Positions 8,291 to 16,883 of a stretch of DNA of 64,000 bases are shown here, piece by piece. The stretch spans positions 7,483 through 71,482 of the forward strand of contig CAYSUS010000032.1 of the NCBI GenBank assembly GCA_964434165.1. Direction: 5' to 3'. The DNA is from CAYSUS01 sp964434165 (lineage in GTDB: Bacteria; Planctomycetota; Planctomycetia; Pirellulales; Thermoguttaceae). A program made the translations under genes and the position numbers. The notes under the pieces are model-generated. The model ran no database searches and was not told the DNA's origin. It worked only from the letters and a program-made list of their open reading frames with translations. Numbering within the stretch: the first letter of the stretch is position 1; every line of letters begins with the position of its first letter.

Positions 8291-10297
8291 CTAGGCGCTC
8301 TCGCGCAGACCCTCGAACTGGATCTGGTAGAGGCGGCGGTAGAGCCCGCATCGGCCCCTGAGCTCTTCGTGCGAGCCCACATCGATGATCCGCCCTCCCT
8401 CCATGACCACGACCCGATCGGCCAGGGCGAGCACGGCCAGGCGATGCGTGATGATCACGGTGGTGCGCCCGACGATGAACTCCTCGAGCACGTTCTGGAT
8501 CAGCCGCTCGCTTTCCAGGTCCACCTGGCTCGTGGCCTCGTCGAGCAGGAGGACGGCCGGGTCGCGGAGGATCGCTCGAGCCAGCGTGATCCTCTGCCGC
8601 TGGCCGCCGGAGAGCCGGCTCCCCATGCTGCCCACCACGGTCTCGTATCCCTCGGGCAGATCCTCGAGTATGAACCGGTGGGCGTGGGCCTTCTCGGCGG
8701 CGCGGATCACGTCCTCGCGCGTCGCCTGCGGCGAGCCGTAGCGGATGTTGCTGAGCACCGTATCGTCGAAGAGCAGCGGTTCCTGCGTCACCAGGCCGAT
8801 CTGGCGGCGCAAATCGCGCATGCGCACCGCCGGCAAGGGTACGCCGTCGAGCCGGATCTGCCCGGTGTCGGGATCGGCGAAGCGCAGGATCAGGTGCATC
8901 AGTGTGCTCTTCCCGCATCCGTTCGGTCCCACGATGGCGATCGTTTCCCCAAAGCGGACCGTCAGGTCCACGTCCTCCAGCACCGGGCGGCCCGGGCGAT
9001 AGCTGAAACTCACGCGGTCGAACACCAGGTCGCGTTGGTGGCGCGCGAGCGGAACCGGCGAGCTGGGATCCCGCAGGTTGGGCTCCCGGTCCAACAGGCT
9101 GTAGATCCGGTCGGCGGCCGCGGCCGCGCGCTGCAGGCGCGCAAACACGTCGGAGAGCTTGCGCGCGGGATCGGCGGCCCCGGCCAGCAGCCCGTAGAAG
9201 AGAAGCAAGGCGGCCAGGCTCAGCGGCCGCTCGGTCATGGGGATTCCCAGCAGGTGCGTCTCCCCCTCCAGCGCGAGGTACGCGCCGGCCAGAAGGGCCA
9301 GGCAGATCATGAGGATCCCGAGCATCTCGGTCATCGGATGCGAGAGGCTGTCGTACCGCGCGATCCGCATCGACTTGTTGAAATACTGCTTGCTGCCCAC
9401 GTGGAAGCGGCGGCGTTCGTGGCGCTCCATGGTGAAGGCCTTGACGACCTTGATGCCCCGGAACGTCTCCTCGAGGATGTTGTACAGCTCGGCCATTCCC
9501 TCCATGGCGCGGCGATTGGCCCGCTTGAGCATCTTCGCCAGCCAGCGAATCGCCAGCGCGGCCAGCGGGGCGACGACGAGCGTGAGGAACAGCAGTCGCC
9601 AGCAGATGTAGGCCGCCCCCAGCAGGCAGGCGGCGCCCTTGAGCGGCTCGCGCACCAGCTTGCCGAACAGCACGTTCAAGCCCACCGACACGTTCTCGAT
9701 GTCGTGGGTGAAGCGGCTCATCAGATCGCTCGTGCCCTCGTTGCTGAACAGCGCGGGCTCCATGCGGAGCGTGCGGCGGTAGAAGAGTTTGCGAAGCTCG
9801 AACTCCCCCAGCGCCGAAAGCCTTCCCACCAGGATCCCGTTCGCAATCAGGAACAGGCACTTGACGAAAGTCCCCACAAGCAGCGCGCCGATGAGGACCA
9901 CGAGCGTCAGGAAGGGGCCGTTGGGCAGGTAGCGGTCGATGTAGGGCTCCACCCCGCGGAAGATGCGCTCGGCGCGCAGCTCGGCCGCGGCGCGCGACTC
10001 CGCTTCGCCGAGGTCGGCGCGGAGGCGCCCGCGTCGGTCCGCCGGGGCGACCCTCAGTTGCTCGCGGAGGTCCTCGGCCTCGGCCTCGAACTCGCCCGCC
10101 GTGCGCCGCGCCTTCTCGATCTTGATGTCCACCCACTTCTGAAGGGAGTCGCCCTGGAAGGCAATCTCCACGAAAGGGTAGATCGTGCCGATATTCGCGC
10201 CCCATAGGATGCCCACGCCAAGGGCCGTGACGACCGACAGGAAGAGCGTGAACCGGTAGCGCAGGCACAAGCGGATAACCCGACCGAAATTCCTCAT
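8291..10297 (-). CDS. ABC exporter, fused membrane and ATPase domains
   Basis: A 668-residue half-transporter of the MsbA/lipid-multidrug exporter type, expected to work as a homodimer in the inner membrane. The transmembrane domain covers about 1-400. The ATPase domain has Walker A GPNGCGKST (near 455), Q-loop TQEPLLFDD, signature LSGGQRQR (near 560), Walker B VLLLDEATSQ and switch His ITHRL. ATG 10297 is chosen over a longer frame because it has a GGAG site and starts with the usual amphipathic elbow MRNFGRVIRLCLRYR. Unusually, the loop after the first membrane helix carries about 70 highly charged residues (about 52-122, KIEKARRTAGEFEAEAEDLR) likely to be a coiled coil. Substrate unknown. 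Confidence 0.93.
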   Translation of the reverse strand: MRNFGRVIRLCLRYRFTLFLSVVTALGVGILWGANIGTIYPFVEIAFQGDSLQKWVDIKIEKARRTAGEFEAEAEDLREQLRVAPADRRGRLRADLGEAESRAAAELRAERIFRGVEPYIDRYLPNGPFLTLVVLIGALLVGTFVKCLFLIANGILVGRLSALGEFELRKLFYRRTLRMEPALFSNEGTSDLMSRFTHDIENVSVGLNVLFGKLVREPLKGAACLLGAAYICWRLLFLTLVVAPLAALAIRWLAKMLKRANRRAMEGMAELYNILEETFRGIKVVKAFTMERHERRRFHVGSKQYFNKSMRIARYDSLSHPMTEMLGILMICLALLAGAYLALEGETHLLGIPMTERPLSLAALLLFYGLLAGAADPARKLSDVFARLQRAAAAADRIYSLLDREPNLRDPSSPVPLARHQRDLVFDRVSFSYRPGRPVLEDVDLTVRFGETIAIVGPNGCGKSTLMHLILRFADPDTGQIRLDGVPLPAVRMRDLRRQIGLVTQEPLLFDDTVLSNIRYGSPQATREDVIRAAEKAHAHRFILEDLPEGYETVVGSMGSRLSGGQRQRITLARAILRDPAVLLLDEATSQVDLESERLIQNVLEEFIVGRTTVIITHRLAVLALADRVVVMEGGRIIDVGSHEELRGRCGLYRRLYQIQFEGLRESA

Positions 10298-10595
10298 GCC
10301 AGCTCCATCCTTGGGCATGGTGGGGATCGTCGGCGGCTGCGCCGCGATCCGCGCGGGGGGGGTGAGACCGGGACCTCCTGCCACGTAAGGCGATCGCAGT
10401 CCGACCGATCCGGGCTGGGCGCCTCTTGTAGCAGATAAGGCAGCAGTCTCCAAGGCCGAGCCTCGGCCCCCTGCCCGCCACCTGAACGGGTTGCCACCTG
10501 GCCAGGGAGGTGGAGAATGTGAGCTACGGTAGTCTAGGAATTGCCAGGCCCAGGCATGCCATCATACCCCTCTAAATGGGGATAGATTCCCGCTC

Positions 10596-12431
10596 ATGTC
10601 CACCTCCCAATCCGACGCCGCCACGGCCGGGCAGCCCGACTGCCCAGCCGAATTGCGGGGCCGCGACTTCGCCCTCGCCGCGGGGTTGATGCTCGGGTTG
10701 CTTCTGCTCTATCAGATCAATGGCGGCTTTCTGCCCGGCAACGATGCCGCGGCCAACCTCTATCTCCCGGTTGAACTGATCCACCAAGGCAGCCTCTCCT
10801 TCCGGCCCGACTCCATGCCCCAGATGTTCATCTGGCGGATCGAGTCGGGCGGAGAGCAACGCCGCCTGTCGGTTCGCGACTGGCACGGGCAGCCCGACGA
10901 AGCAACGCGCCGGTGGCTCGCCGAAGCTCGGTCGGAGGGCATCCCTGCGGACGCCACCTGGGGCGACCTTCGTCGCGCCGGACGGATCGAGATGGACCGG
11001 CCCGAGTATTACCTGGTCCCGTCGGTCGATCCCGAGCAGAAGGGCTACGTCAACCAGTTCGGGCCGGGCGCCGGCCTGACGGCCCTGCCGGTCTTGGGCT
11101 TGCTCGATCTGCTGGTCGGCGATCTGCGCCGGCACCCGGCCGCGCTCTGGTACGGAGGCAAGTGGGTGGCGTCGCTCTGCGTGGCGGCCTCGGCGGCAAT
11201 CGTGTTTCTCGCCCTGGTGCCGCTGACAGGACGCCGCGCCGCGCTGATCATCGCCGCCCTCTACGGGGCCGGCACGTGCGTGTGGAGCGTGGCCAGCCAG
11301 ACGCTCTGGCAGAGCGGGCCCAACCTGTTCTTCCTCGCGCTGGGCGGTCTCTGTCTGCTGCGCATCGGCCGCCGCGCCTGGTGGGCGGCCGGATGCGGTG
11401 CGGCGCTGGGCTGGGCCGTGGTCTGCCGGCCCACGTCGGCCGTCGTGGTCATGGCCGTCGGGGCGTATCTCGCGGCTTGGACGATCCACCGCATCCGCGT
11501 TGGCTGCTTCACCGGCGGGCCCGTGGCGGCTGCCGCCCCGCTGCTGGCCTTCGTGGCGGCGGGCTTGCCGTTCGCCATCGCCCTGGCCGCGTACAACACC
11601 TACTACCTGGGCTCTCCGCTCTCGTTCGGTCAGACGATCGCCGGCGCGCAGATCGCCGCGGAGAAGCTTGGGGCTCCCAATCCCTGGGGCGGATCGTTCT
11701 GGGAGGGCTTCTACGGCATGCTGATCAGCCCCTCGCGCGGGCTGCTGGTCTATTCGCCGGTCCTCATCTTCGCCGGTTGGGGAATCGTCCACATGTGGCG
11801 CGAGCCTCGCATGGAACGCCTGCGCCCGCTGGGCGTGGCCGCCGTCCTCATGCTGCTGATCCAGTCCAAGTGGTATAGCTGGCACGGCGGCTGGTCGTTC
11901 GGCTACCGGCTGATGGTCGATGCCATGCCGCTGGCCGCGCTCAGCGCGGCCGCGGTCGTCGAGCGGGTGCGGACGAGCAGAGCCTGGCTCGGCGCGGCCG
12001 CCGCGCTTGCGGTCTGGTCGATTGGCGTGCAGGTGATCGGGGCCTTCGCGTATGATGTCGTGGGCTGGAACCACCGCGAGGCGTTCCTCGTGCGCCACCC
12101 GGACGGCCGCGCCATGGTGACCCTCGAGCGGGCCCAGGCCGAGCAGATCGCCGGCCCGTTCGATGGCCGCGTGCGATCCGTCCGTCTCGACGTCGATCGG
12201 CCCGCGTTTCGCGGACGGCTCTGGTCGCTCGGCGACAACCCGCTGGCTTACTACGTCAACCACTTCGCGCAGTCCCGCAGGAACAAGCAGTGGATGATCC
12301 AGGCCGTGATTCATCCCCCGTCGGGTCAGCTCGGCCCGGCCTACGAGGAACCCGAGCAGAAGGCCGCGGCGGACCCCGGCGCGCGGCCTTCCCCCGACGC
12401 GGCAACTCCCGAAACCGCCGGCGAGAAATGA
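10596..12431 (+). CDS. Polytopic GT-C-like glycosyltransferase (putative)
   Basis: A 611-residue membrane protein with about 10-12 hydrophobic helices and a large loop after the first one containing GNDAAANLYLPVEL, similar in layout to family-39/ArnT-like (GT-C) enzymes that move a sugar from a polyprenyl phosphate to an acceptor. The first loop has the acidic GND expected near the GT-C catalytic site; no further motif is diagnostic. The C-terminal quarter is a soluble tail. The next gene begins 1 bp after its stop and encodes a polyprenyl-phosphate-sugar synthase-like GT2, which supports the assignment: the GT2 would make the donor and this protein would use it. Confidence 0.6.
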   Translation: MSTSQSDAATAGQPDCPAELRGRDFALAAGLMLGLLLLYQINGGFLPGNDAAANLYLPVELIHQGSLSFRPDSMPQMFIWRIESGGEQRRLSVRDWHGQPDEATRRWLAEARSEGIPADATWGDLRRAGRIEMDRPEYYLVPSVDPEQKGYVNQFGPGAGLTALPVLGLLDLLVGDLRRHPAALWYGGKWVASLCVAASAAIVFLALVPLTGRRAALIIAALYGAGTCVWSVASQTLWQSGPNLFFLALGGLCLLRIGRRAWWAAGCGAALGWAVVCRPTSAVVVMAVGAYLAAWTIHRIRVGCFTGGPVAAAAPLLAFVAAGLPFAIALAAYNTYYLGSPLSFGQTIAGAQIAAEKLGAPNPWGGSFWEGFYGMLISPSRGLLVYSPVLIFAGWGIVHMWREPRMERLRPLGVAAVLMLLIQSKWYSWHGGWSFGYRLMVDAMPLAALSAAAVVERVRTSRAWLGAAAALAVWSIGVQVIGAFAYDVVGWNHREAFLVRHPDGRAMVTLERAQAEQIAGPFDGRVRSVRLDVDRPAFRGRLWSLGDNPLAYYVNHFAQSRRNKQWMIQAVIHPPSGQLGPAYEEPEQKAAADPGARPSPDAATPETAGEK

Positions 12432-12432
12432 C

Positions 12433-13287
12433 ATGGCCTCCGAGCCGCTTTCACATCAATCCGCTCACGAGTGCCCGGTCTGCGGCGGCCCCTTCGACGC
12501 CGGGCAGTCGCCCCCCTTGAGCCCCGGCCAACTCCAGCAGCTGCTCGGCGAGGCGGCCTGCCGGCGCCTGGGGATCATCGAGCTTCCCGAGGACTTGCGC
12601 CTTTCGGTGGTGATCCCCGTGTTCAACGAGCGGGAGACGCTTCACGAGATCGTCCGACGCGTGCGCGCGGTGCCGATCCCCAAGCAGATCGTCCTGGTGG
12701 ACGACGGCAGCAGCGACGGCACCCGCGACCTGCTGCGGCAGATGGAAGGGGACGACGACCTGTGCGTGGCCTATCACGACCGCAACCGCGGCAAGGGCGC
12801 GGCCCTGCGCACCGGGTTCGCCCACGTCACGGGCCACATCGTGATCATCCAGGACGCCGACCTGGAGTACGACCCGGCCCAGTATCCGGACCTGATCCAG
12901 CCGATCGTCGAGGGCCGGGCCGACGTGGTGTTCGGCTCGCGGTTCGCCTCGGGCGGGCCGCACCGCGTGCTGTACTTCTGGCACTCGCTGGCCAACCGGA
13001 TGCTGACCTCGCTCTCCAACATGTTCACGGACCTGAACCTCACGGACATGGAGACCTGCTACAAGGTCTTCCGCCGCGAGGTCATCGAGGCCCTCACCCC
13101 GACGCTGAAGCAGAACCGCTTCGGCTTCGAGCCGGAGATCACCGCCAAGGTCGCCCGACGCGGCTACCGGATCTACGAGATCGGCATCAGCTACGCGGGC
13201 AGGACGTACCAGGAGGGCAAGAAGATCGGCCTTAGGGACGCGTTCCAGGCGCTGTGGTGCATCCTGCGGTACTGGAAGTGGGATTGA
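12433..13287 (+). CDS. GT2 glycosyltransferase, polyprenyl-phosphate sugar synthase-like
   Basis: A 284-residue GT-A fold enzyme. After a 55-residue N-terminal extension it has the GT2 core SVVIPVFNERETL, LVDDGSSDGT, and the DPM1-like metal site QDADLEYDP (Asp141/Asp143), followed by GSRF and the YKVFRREV acceptor region. Family members make dolichyl/undecaprenyl-phosphate mannose or glucose. There are no membrane helices at the C terminus, unlike GtrB types. The extension carries CPVC (Cys14, Cys17), half of a zinc knuckle, which is not part of the standard enzyme. The gene begins 1 bp after the GT-C-like gene and is translationally coupled to it. Confidence 0.85.
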   Translation: MASEPLSHQSAHECPVCGGPFDAGQSPPLSPGQLQQLLGEAACRRLGIIELPEDLRLSVVIPVFNERETLHEIVRRVRAVPIPKQIVLVDDGSSDGTRDLLRQMEGDDDLCVAYHDRNRGKGAALRTGFAHVTGHIVIIQDADLEYDPAQYPDLIQPIVEGRADVVFGSRFASGGPHRVLYFWHSLANRMLTSLSNMFTDLNLTDMETCYKVFRREVIEALTPTLKQNRFGFEPEITAKVARRGYRIYEIGISYAGRTYQEGKKIGLRDAFQALWCILRYWKWD

Positions 13288-13365
13288 CCCCTCGCCGTGC
13301 AGCGACGCCAGGCGAGGCGGCGGACCGGGCGCGCTGCGCCGCCTCAAGACGGGAACCGGCCGCGG

Positions 13366-14220
13366 TCAGTCGCGCTCCCGCTTCTGCGCCTCGCCCGTCA
13401 TCGGAACGAAGGCCACGGGGGCCACCTTGCGCCGCCTCAGGGTGCCGTCCTCCTGCTTCTCGATCACCAGCAGCTCCTGCGCCCACCATCGCCCGCCCAC
13501 GGGAATCACCAGCCGGCCCCCCTTGGCCAACTGGTCGGTCAGCGGTTTGGGCACGTGCTCCGGCGCGGCGGCGACGATGATCACGTCGAACGGGGCCTTG
13601 TCGGGCCAGCCCCGGTAGCCATCGCCCGCCCGCACCGTGACGTTCTTGTAGCCCAGCTCCTCAAGCCGCTTCCTGGCCGCCTCTGCCAGCGGCTCGACGA
13701 TCTCGATGCCGTACACCTCGTCGCACAGCTCGCCCAGCACCGCCGCCTGGTAGCCCGAGCCCGTGCCGATATCCAACGCGCGGCTCTTCTTCCCAGGCTG
13801 GGCGAGCTGCGTCATCAGAGCCACGATGTACGGCTGCGAGATGGTCTGCCCGTGACCGATCGGAAGCGGCCGGTCCTCGTACGCCCGATGCTGCTGCGAC
13901 TCGGACACGAAGTCGTGCCGCGGCACCCGGGCGACGGCCTCCAGCACGCGCTGGTCGCGGATGTCGCGGCCCAACAGGTCGCGGTCGATCATCCGCTGTC
14001 GGGCCTCGGTCATGGCTTCGCGCTCGCTGGGCAGGGCCGGCACTTGGATCTCCGGCGGCTTGGTGGAGGGACTCGACGGCCTTCTCCTGCCGGGCGGCTC
14101 CGCCCAGGCGACCAACAGCGCCCCGGCCACGACCACCCCCAGCAATCCCCCGGCCGCGATCGCCGGCCAAAACGCGCCGGCAGACATCGACTTGCGCCCC
14201 GCGGACCCTGCTCCGTTCAT
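13366..14220 (-). CDS. pcm: Membrane-anchored protein-L-isoaspartate O-methyltransferase
   Basis: SAM-dependent repair of isoaspartyl residues. Residues about 75-280 are the Pcm core: VPRHDFV, YEDRPLPIGHGQTISQPYIVALM, SAM motif I ALDIGTGSGYQAAVL (about 148-162), the acidic motif GIEIVEPL and the RAGDGY motif. The 284-residue length is about 70 more than cytosolic Pcm because of a hydrophobic N-terminal segment (about 14-40) and a Pro/Ser linker, so the enzyme is probably anchored or secreted and acts on envelope proteins. It is divergent from the next gene, with repeat copy 2 between them. Confidence 0.92.
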   Translation of the reverse strand: MNGAGSAGRKSMSAGAFWPAIAAGGLLGVVVAGALLVAWAEPPGRRRPSSPSTKPPEIQVPALPSEREAMTEARQRMIDRDLLGRDIRDQRVLEAVARVPRHDFVSESQQHRAYEDRPLPIGHGQTISQPYIVALMTQLAQPGKKSRALDIGTGSGYQAAVLGELCDEVYGIEIVEPLAEAARKRLEELGYKNVTVRAGDGYRGWPDKAPFDVIIVAAAPEHVPKPLTDQLAKGGRLVIPVGGRWWAQELLVIEKQEDGTLRRRKVAPVAFVPMTGEAQKRERD

Positions 14221-14346
14221 GACGTTGCCCCCGCTGCTCGAGTCTTGGTCTTACCAGCAGTCTATCGCGCTGGCCCGCGGCGCGGCAAGTGCAGGGGGTT
14301 GACAGGGCCCCTCATGCGGAGTATCACATCCGCACCTTTCAGTTCC

Positions 14347-14379
14347 AGACTTTCGAAGTCTTCAAGACTCCGGAAGTCT
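14347..14379. repeat. Nested-palindrome intergenic repeat, copy 2 (degenerate)
   Basis: Arms AGACTTTCGAAGTCT and AGACTCCGGAAGTCT around a TCA loop. Against copy 1 there are two changed pairs: one becomes a T-G pair (G-U in RNA) and one an A-C mismatch. It lies in the divergent gap between pcm and the next gene, about 20 bp before the preferred start of that gene. Confidence 0.75.
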
Positions 14380-14399
14380 CTCTGGCCGGAAACGAGCCC

Positions 14400-15296
14400 G
14401 TGACGTTCGGAGCAGACCAACCGCGCAGCGACGGCCCCGCCGGCGGCGAGGAGCAGTACGCCTTGCGGGCCGACCCGGTCGCGCGGCCCATGCCCGACTA
14501 TGTCACCCGCTGCATGGGACGCGCGGAGGAGCGAATGACGAGCGCGGCCGCGGAGCCGCCCCCGCCGCCGCGCCTGCCGCTGTTTTCGGGCGTGTTCACG
14601 TTTCCCTTCTATCCGACCTCGCTCGCCGTGTGGGTGTTCATCGCCTCAGGAACGATGATCAGCGGCTACCTGCTGATGTTCTGGATCAACTACGGGCAGG
14701 TGATCGGGCTTCTCGGGGCGCGGCTCTTCGGCCCGCCCACCTGCGCGGCCGCCGCGCTCACCTTCGGCTACGCGGCCTGCTGCTGGATGGGCATCATCGA
14801 AGAGACGTCCAACGGCTGGGACGCCATCGAGACCTGGCCCGACATCAACTGGAAGGAATGGATCTGGAACCTGGCCCACCTGGCCACGCTGGGCCTTCAG
14901 GCGGGCATCGTCGGCATGGCGGTGCAACTGGCGGTCGGGTCGCGGACCTGGGCGCCGCTTCTGATCGGCGCCTGGTTCGCCTTCCCCCTGGTGCTGCTCT
15001 CGGCGCTGTCGGCCGACGGGGCCTGGGTGCCGCTGAACACGCTTCCCATCGTGGCCAGCATGGGGCGGCGCCTGGTAAGCTGGATCGTGTTCTACGTGGA
15101 GATCACGGCGCTGGCCGGGGCGTGGATCGTCCTGGTGACGCTGGGCCTCTGGACCGCGCCGTGGCTCGTCCCCTTGTACGCGGCGCCGCTTCTGGCGGCG
15201 ATCCTGCTGATCTACGCCCGACTCGTGGGCCGTCTGGCCGCGATCATCGCGGAGCTCGACGAAGACGACGAGGACGCGAGCGAAGAGGAGCCGTGA
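14400..15296 (+). CDS. Polytopic membrane protein of unknown function
   Basis: No family recognised by name. From GTG 14400 the product has 298 residues: a polar N-terminal tail (about 1-45), a PPPPPRLPLFSGVFTFPFYP entry, then about six or seven hydrophobic helices and an acidic C terminus (ELDEDDEDASEEEP). The start is uncertain. GTG 14400 follows GGAAACGAG and keeps an EEQYALRADP segment; ATG 14535 has a GGAGGA site but would remove it. The gene is followed at 62 bp by a lipoprotein and then a zinc-ribbon membrane protein on the same strand, a likely operon. Repeat copy 2 sits just upstream. Confidence 0.75.
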   Translation: MTFGADQPRSDGPAGGEEQYALRADPVARPMPDYVTRCMGRAEERMTSAAAEPPPPPRLPLFSGVFTFPFYPTSLAVWVFIASGTMISGYLLMFWINYGQVIGLLGARLFGPPTCAAAALTFGYAACCWMGIIEETSNGWDAIETWPDINWKEWIWNLAHLATLGLQAGIVGMAVQLAVGSRTWAPLLIGAWFAFPLVLLSALSADGAWVPLNTLPIVASMGRRLVSWIVFYVEITALAGAWIVLVTLGLWTAPWLVPLYAAPLLAAILLIYARLVGRLAAIIAELDEDDEDASEEEP

Positions 15297-15358
15297 AGCC
15301 GCCCCGAACTGCCGGCGGCGCTCAGACCAACCCGGAGAAACCAAGGAGACCCCGTGCC

Positions 15359-15961
15359 ATGACGACCCGACGCATCGCTTCGCTCCCGGCGGCGCTGGCC
15401 GTGCTTCTAGCCTGCCTGGCCGGCTGCGGCGGCAGCGCCGTGGTGCCGTCGTCCTACACGACCTACAACGCCAAGGACGGCTCGTTCCAGATCGAGCTGC
15501 CGGCCGAGTGGGAGATCGAAGGCGGCGGGCGCGGGTCCTACGCCTGGGCCAAGGCGACCTCCGGCGGGGCCGTGATCCGCGTGGAGACCAGCGTGGCCGG
15601 CTCGCTGATGGGCGACATCGCCGCGTCGCAGAACGCGATGCTCGGCGACGAGGTGCCCGACGAGGAGACGGCCCCGGTCCACGAGGTCCATCTCGTCGAG
15701 CAGGAGGCGTTCACCGAAGAGAAGGGCTGCCAAGAGGAGGACCCGGTGGCCATCAAGACGGGCATGGGCGACTCGCGCCGCAGCGAGTTCAGCGGCTCGG
15801 GTACGTTCGGCGGCGCCCTCCGCGGCTACCGCGTCACGGCCCTGGGCCGCGATCTGCGAATCCGCGTGGTCTGCATGTGCCCCGAGTCGCAGTGGGCGGA
15901 GCTCCAGCCGGCCTTCGACCACGCCATCGAAAGCCTCGCCCACGGCAAGCCGGAGCGGTAG
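15359..15961 (+). CDS. Lipoprotein of unknown function
   Basis: A 200-residue product with a lipoprotein signal: a positive N terminus, a hydrophobic stretch and lipobox LAGC with the acyl cysteine at 23. The mature part starts YTTYNAKDGSFQIELPAEWEIE, a pattern seen in small beta-rich periplasmic domains that bind or cover substrates (PsbP/DcrB-like in feel), but I cannot assign a family. ATG 15359 is the first start giving a signal peptide; CAAGGAG lies about 10 bp upstream. Tandem with the flanking membrane-protein genes. Confidence 0.75.
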   Translation: MTTRRIASLPAALAVLLACLAGCGGSAVVPSSYTTYNAKDGSFQIELPAEWEIEGGGRGSYAWAKATSGGAVIRVETSVAGSLMGDIAASQNAMLGDEVPDEETAPVHEVHLVEQEAFTEEKGCQEEDPVAIKTGMGDSRRSEFSGSGTFGGALRGYRVTALGRDLRIRVVCMCPESQWAELQPAFDHAIESLAHGKPER

Positions 15962-16009
15962 ATGCAAACCGGGCCTCGGCGCTCGCCCCATGGCCCCCAA
16001 GGAGTCGCA

Positions 16010-16636
16010 ATGGGCATCCCGGTCGTCTGCGAGAACTGCCAGGCGCGGCTGGAAGTCCCGGACCGGGCTGCCGGCACGACGGAGAGGTGCCCCAAGTGCT
16101 CGTCGAGTGTGCGGATTCCCCACGCGGTGCCCGAAGCGCCAGATGGGCTGGAGGTGATGGGTGACGTCGATCGGGTGGCAGGGCTGAAGGTCCTGGGCGA
16201 AGCCCCGCACGGATCGCCGCCGGCGACCGCCGACTCGGAAGGCCCCGCGCGCTTCAACATGATGCCGACCGATTGGGCGGTCGTCGCCTGCCTGGTACTC
16301 CAAGGCACCTTTCTCGCGGCGCTGGCCGTGATCGCAGCGCCCCGGAGGGCGGCGCTGGAGCCCCTGGTCCTGGTCGAGCTGGTGGTCGGCGTGGTGGTCG
16401 GGCTGGTCGGCCTGGCATGGATCGCCCGGCTGTTCCGCAGCGATCCGGAGCGCGAGGAGATCCTCGCCCGGCTCCCGCCGCGCGTCGTGTTCGTCGTCGC
16501 CGCCGTCTACTACGCCTTCTACCGCCCGCGAAGGGCGGCGCATGCCAGGGCGGCGCTGCTCGGGGGCATGGTGCTGTTCTTCGGCTCGTGGCCGGCGCTG
16601 ATGATGCTTCATCCTCCCGAGTGGCTCAAGATGTGA
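16010..16636 (+). CDS. Zinc-ribbon plus transmembrane protein
   Basis: A 208-residue protein. The N-terminal zinc ribbon has two Cys pairs (CENC at about 8-11 and CPKC at about 28-31), resembling the MJ0042/FmdB-like ribbons common in planctomycetes. A linker (about 40-85) is followed by three or four hydrophobic helices. ATG 16010 is chosen over ATG 15962 because AAGGAG sits 6 bp upstream and the ribbon then begins at residue 8. Function unknown; such ribbons may bind nucleic acid or protein at the membrane. It is the last gene of the 14.4-16.6 kb set; a transposase-derived element starts 20 bp after its stop. Confidence 0.75.
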   Translation: MGIPVVCENCQARLEVPDRAAGTTERCPKCSSSVRIPHAVPEAPDGLEVMGDVDRVAGLKVLGEAPHGSPPATADSEGPARFNMMPTDWAVVACLVLQGTFLAALAVIAAPRRAALEPLVLVELVVGVVVGLVGLAWIARLFRSDPEREEILARLPPRVVFVVAAVYYAFYRPRRAAHARAALLGGMVLFFGSWPALMMLHPPEWLKM

Positions 16637-16656
16637 TGGGAGCGCCTTAGTTCCCC

Positions 16657-16883
16657 AGTTCCGGGGACACCATACGTAATTATCGTTTCGACGCCTTCTT
16701 CGGGCGGGGCTTCTGCCGACGCAACAAGCGGCCGAGCTTCTTCTCCAACCGCGCTGGAAGCTCCTCGCTCCCAAGGACCCGGCCTGTCCGCTCGTGTTCG
16801 CGGAAGCGCTCCAACTCCTCGTCGGTCAATCGAGCCATGCCCGTCCGTGGGCGCCAAGAGTTATGTATGATGTCCCCGGAACT
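16657..16883 (-). mobile_element. REP/RAYT-type miniature element with terminal inverted repeats
   Basis: The ends are 23-bp inverted repeats matching at 21 positions: left 16657..16679 starts AGTTCCGGGGACACC, right 16861..16883 is the reverse complement with ...GACATC. The 181 bp between them encode, on the minus strand, the conserved tail of a REP-associated Y1 transposase. The whole 227-bp unit looks like an internally deleted, non-autonomous element that could be moved only by a full-length transposase elsewhere. Confidence 0.7.
16680..16838 (-). pseudogene. C-terminal fragment of REP-associated (IS200-like) transposase
   Basis: A 52-codon open frame from ATG 16838. Its residues RTGRVLGSEELPARLEKK and LGRLLRRQKPRPKK match the pattern R-T-G-R-P-L-G-S...L-E..-L-G-R-x-L-R-P-x-K typical of the extreme C terminus of REP-associated tyrosine transposases. 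The catalytic HUH motif and the tyrosine are absent, so it cannot be active. Its TAA stop abuts the left inverted repeat. Confidence 0.7.

Noticed and set aside
8157..10481. 774-codon open frame overlapping the ABC exporter in another frame
   Set aside because: Arg/Ala/Gly/Pro-rich frame-shifted shadow of the ABC gene.
10572..12434. 620-codon antisense frame over the GT-C-like gene
   Set aside because: No domain; composition is typical of antisense high-GC frames.
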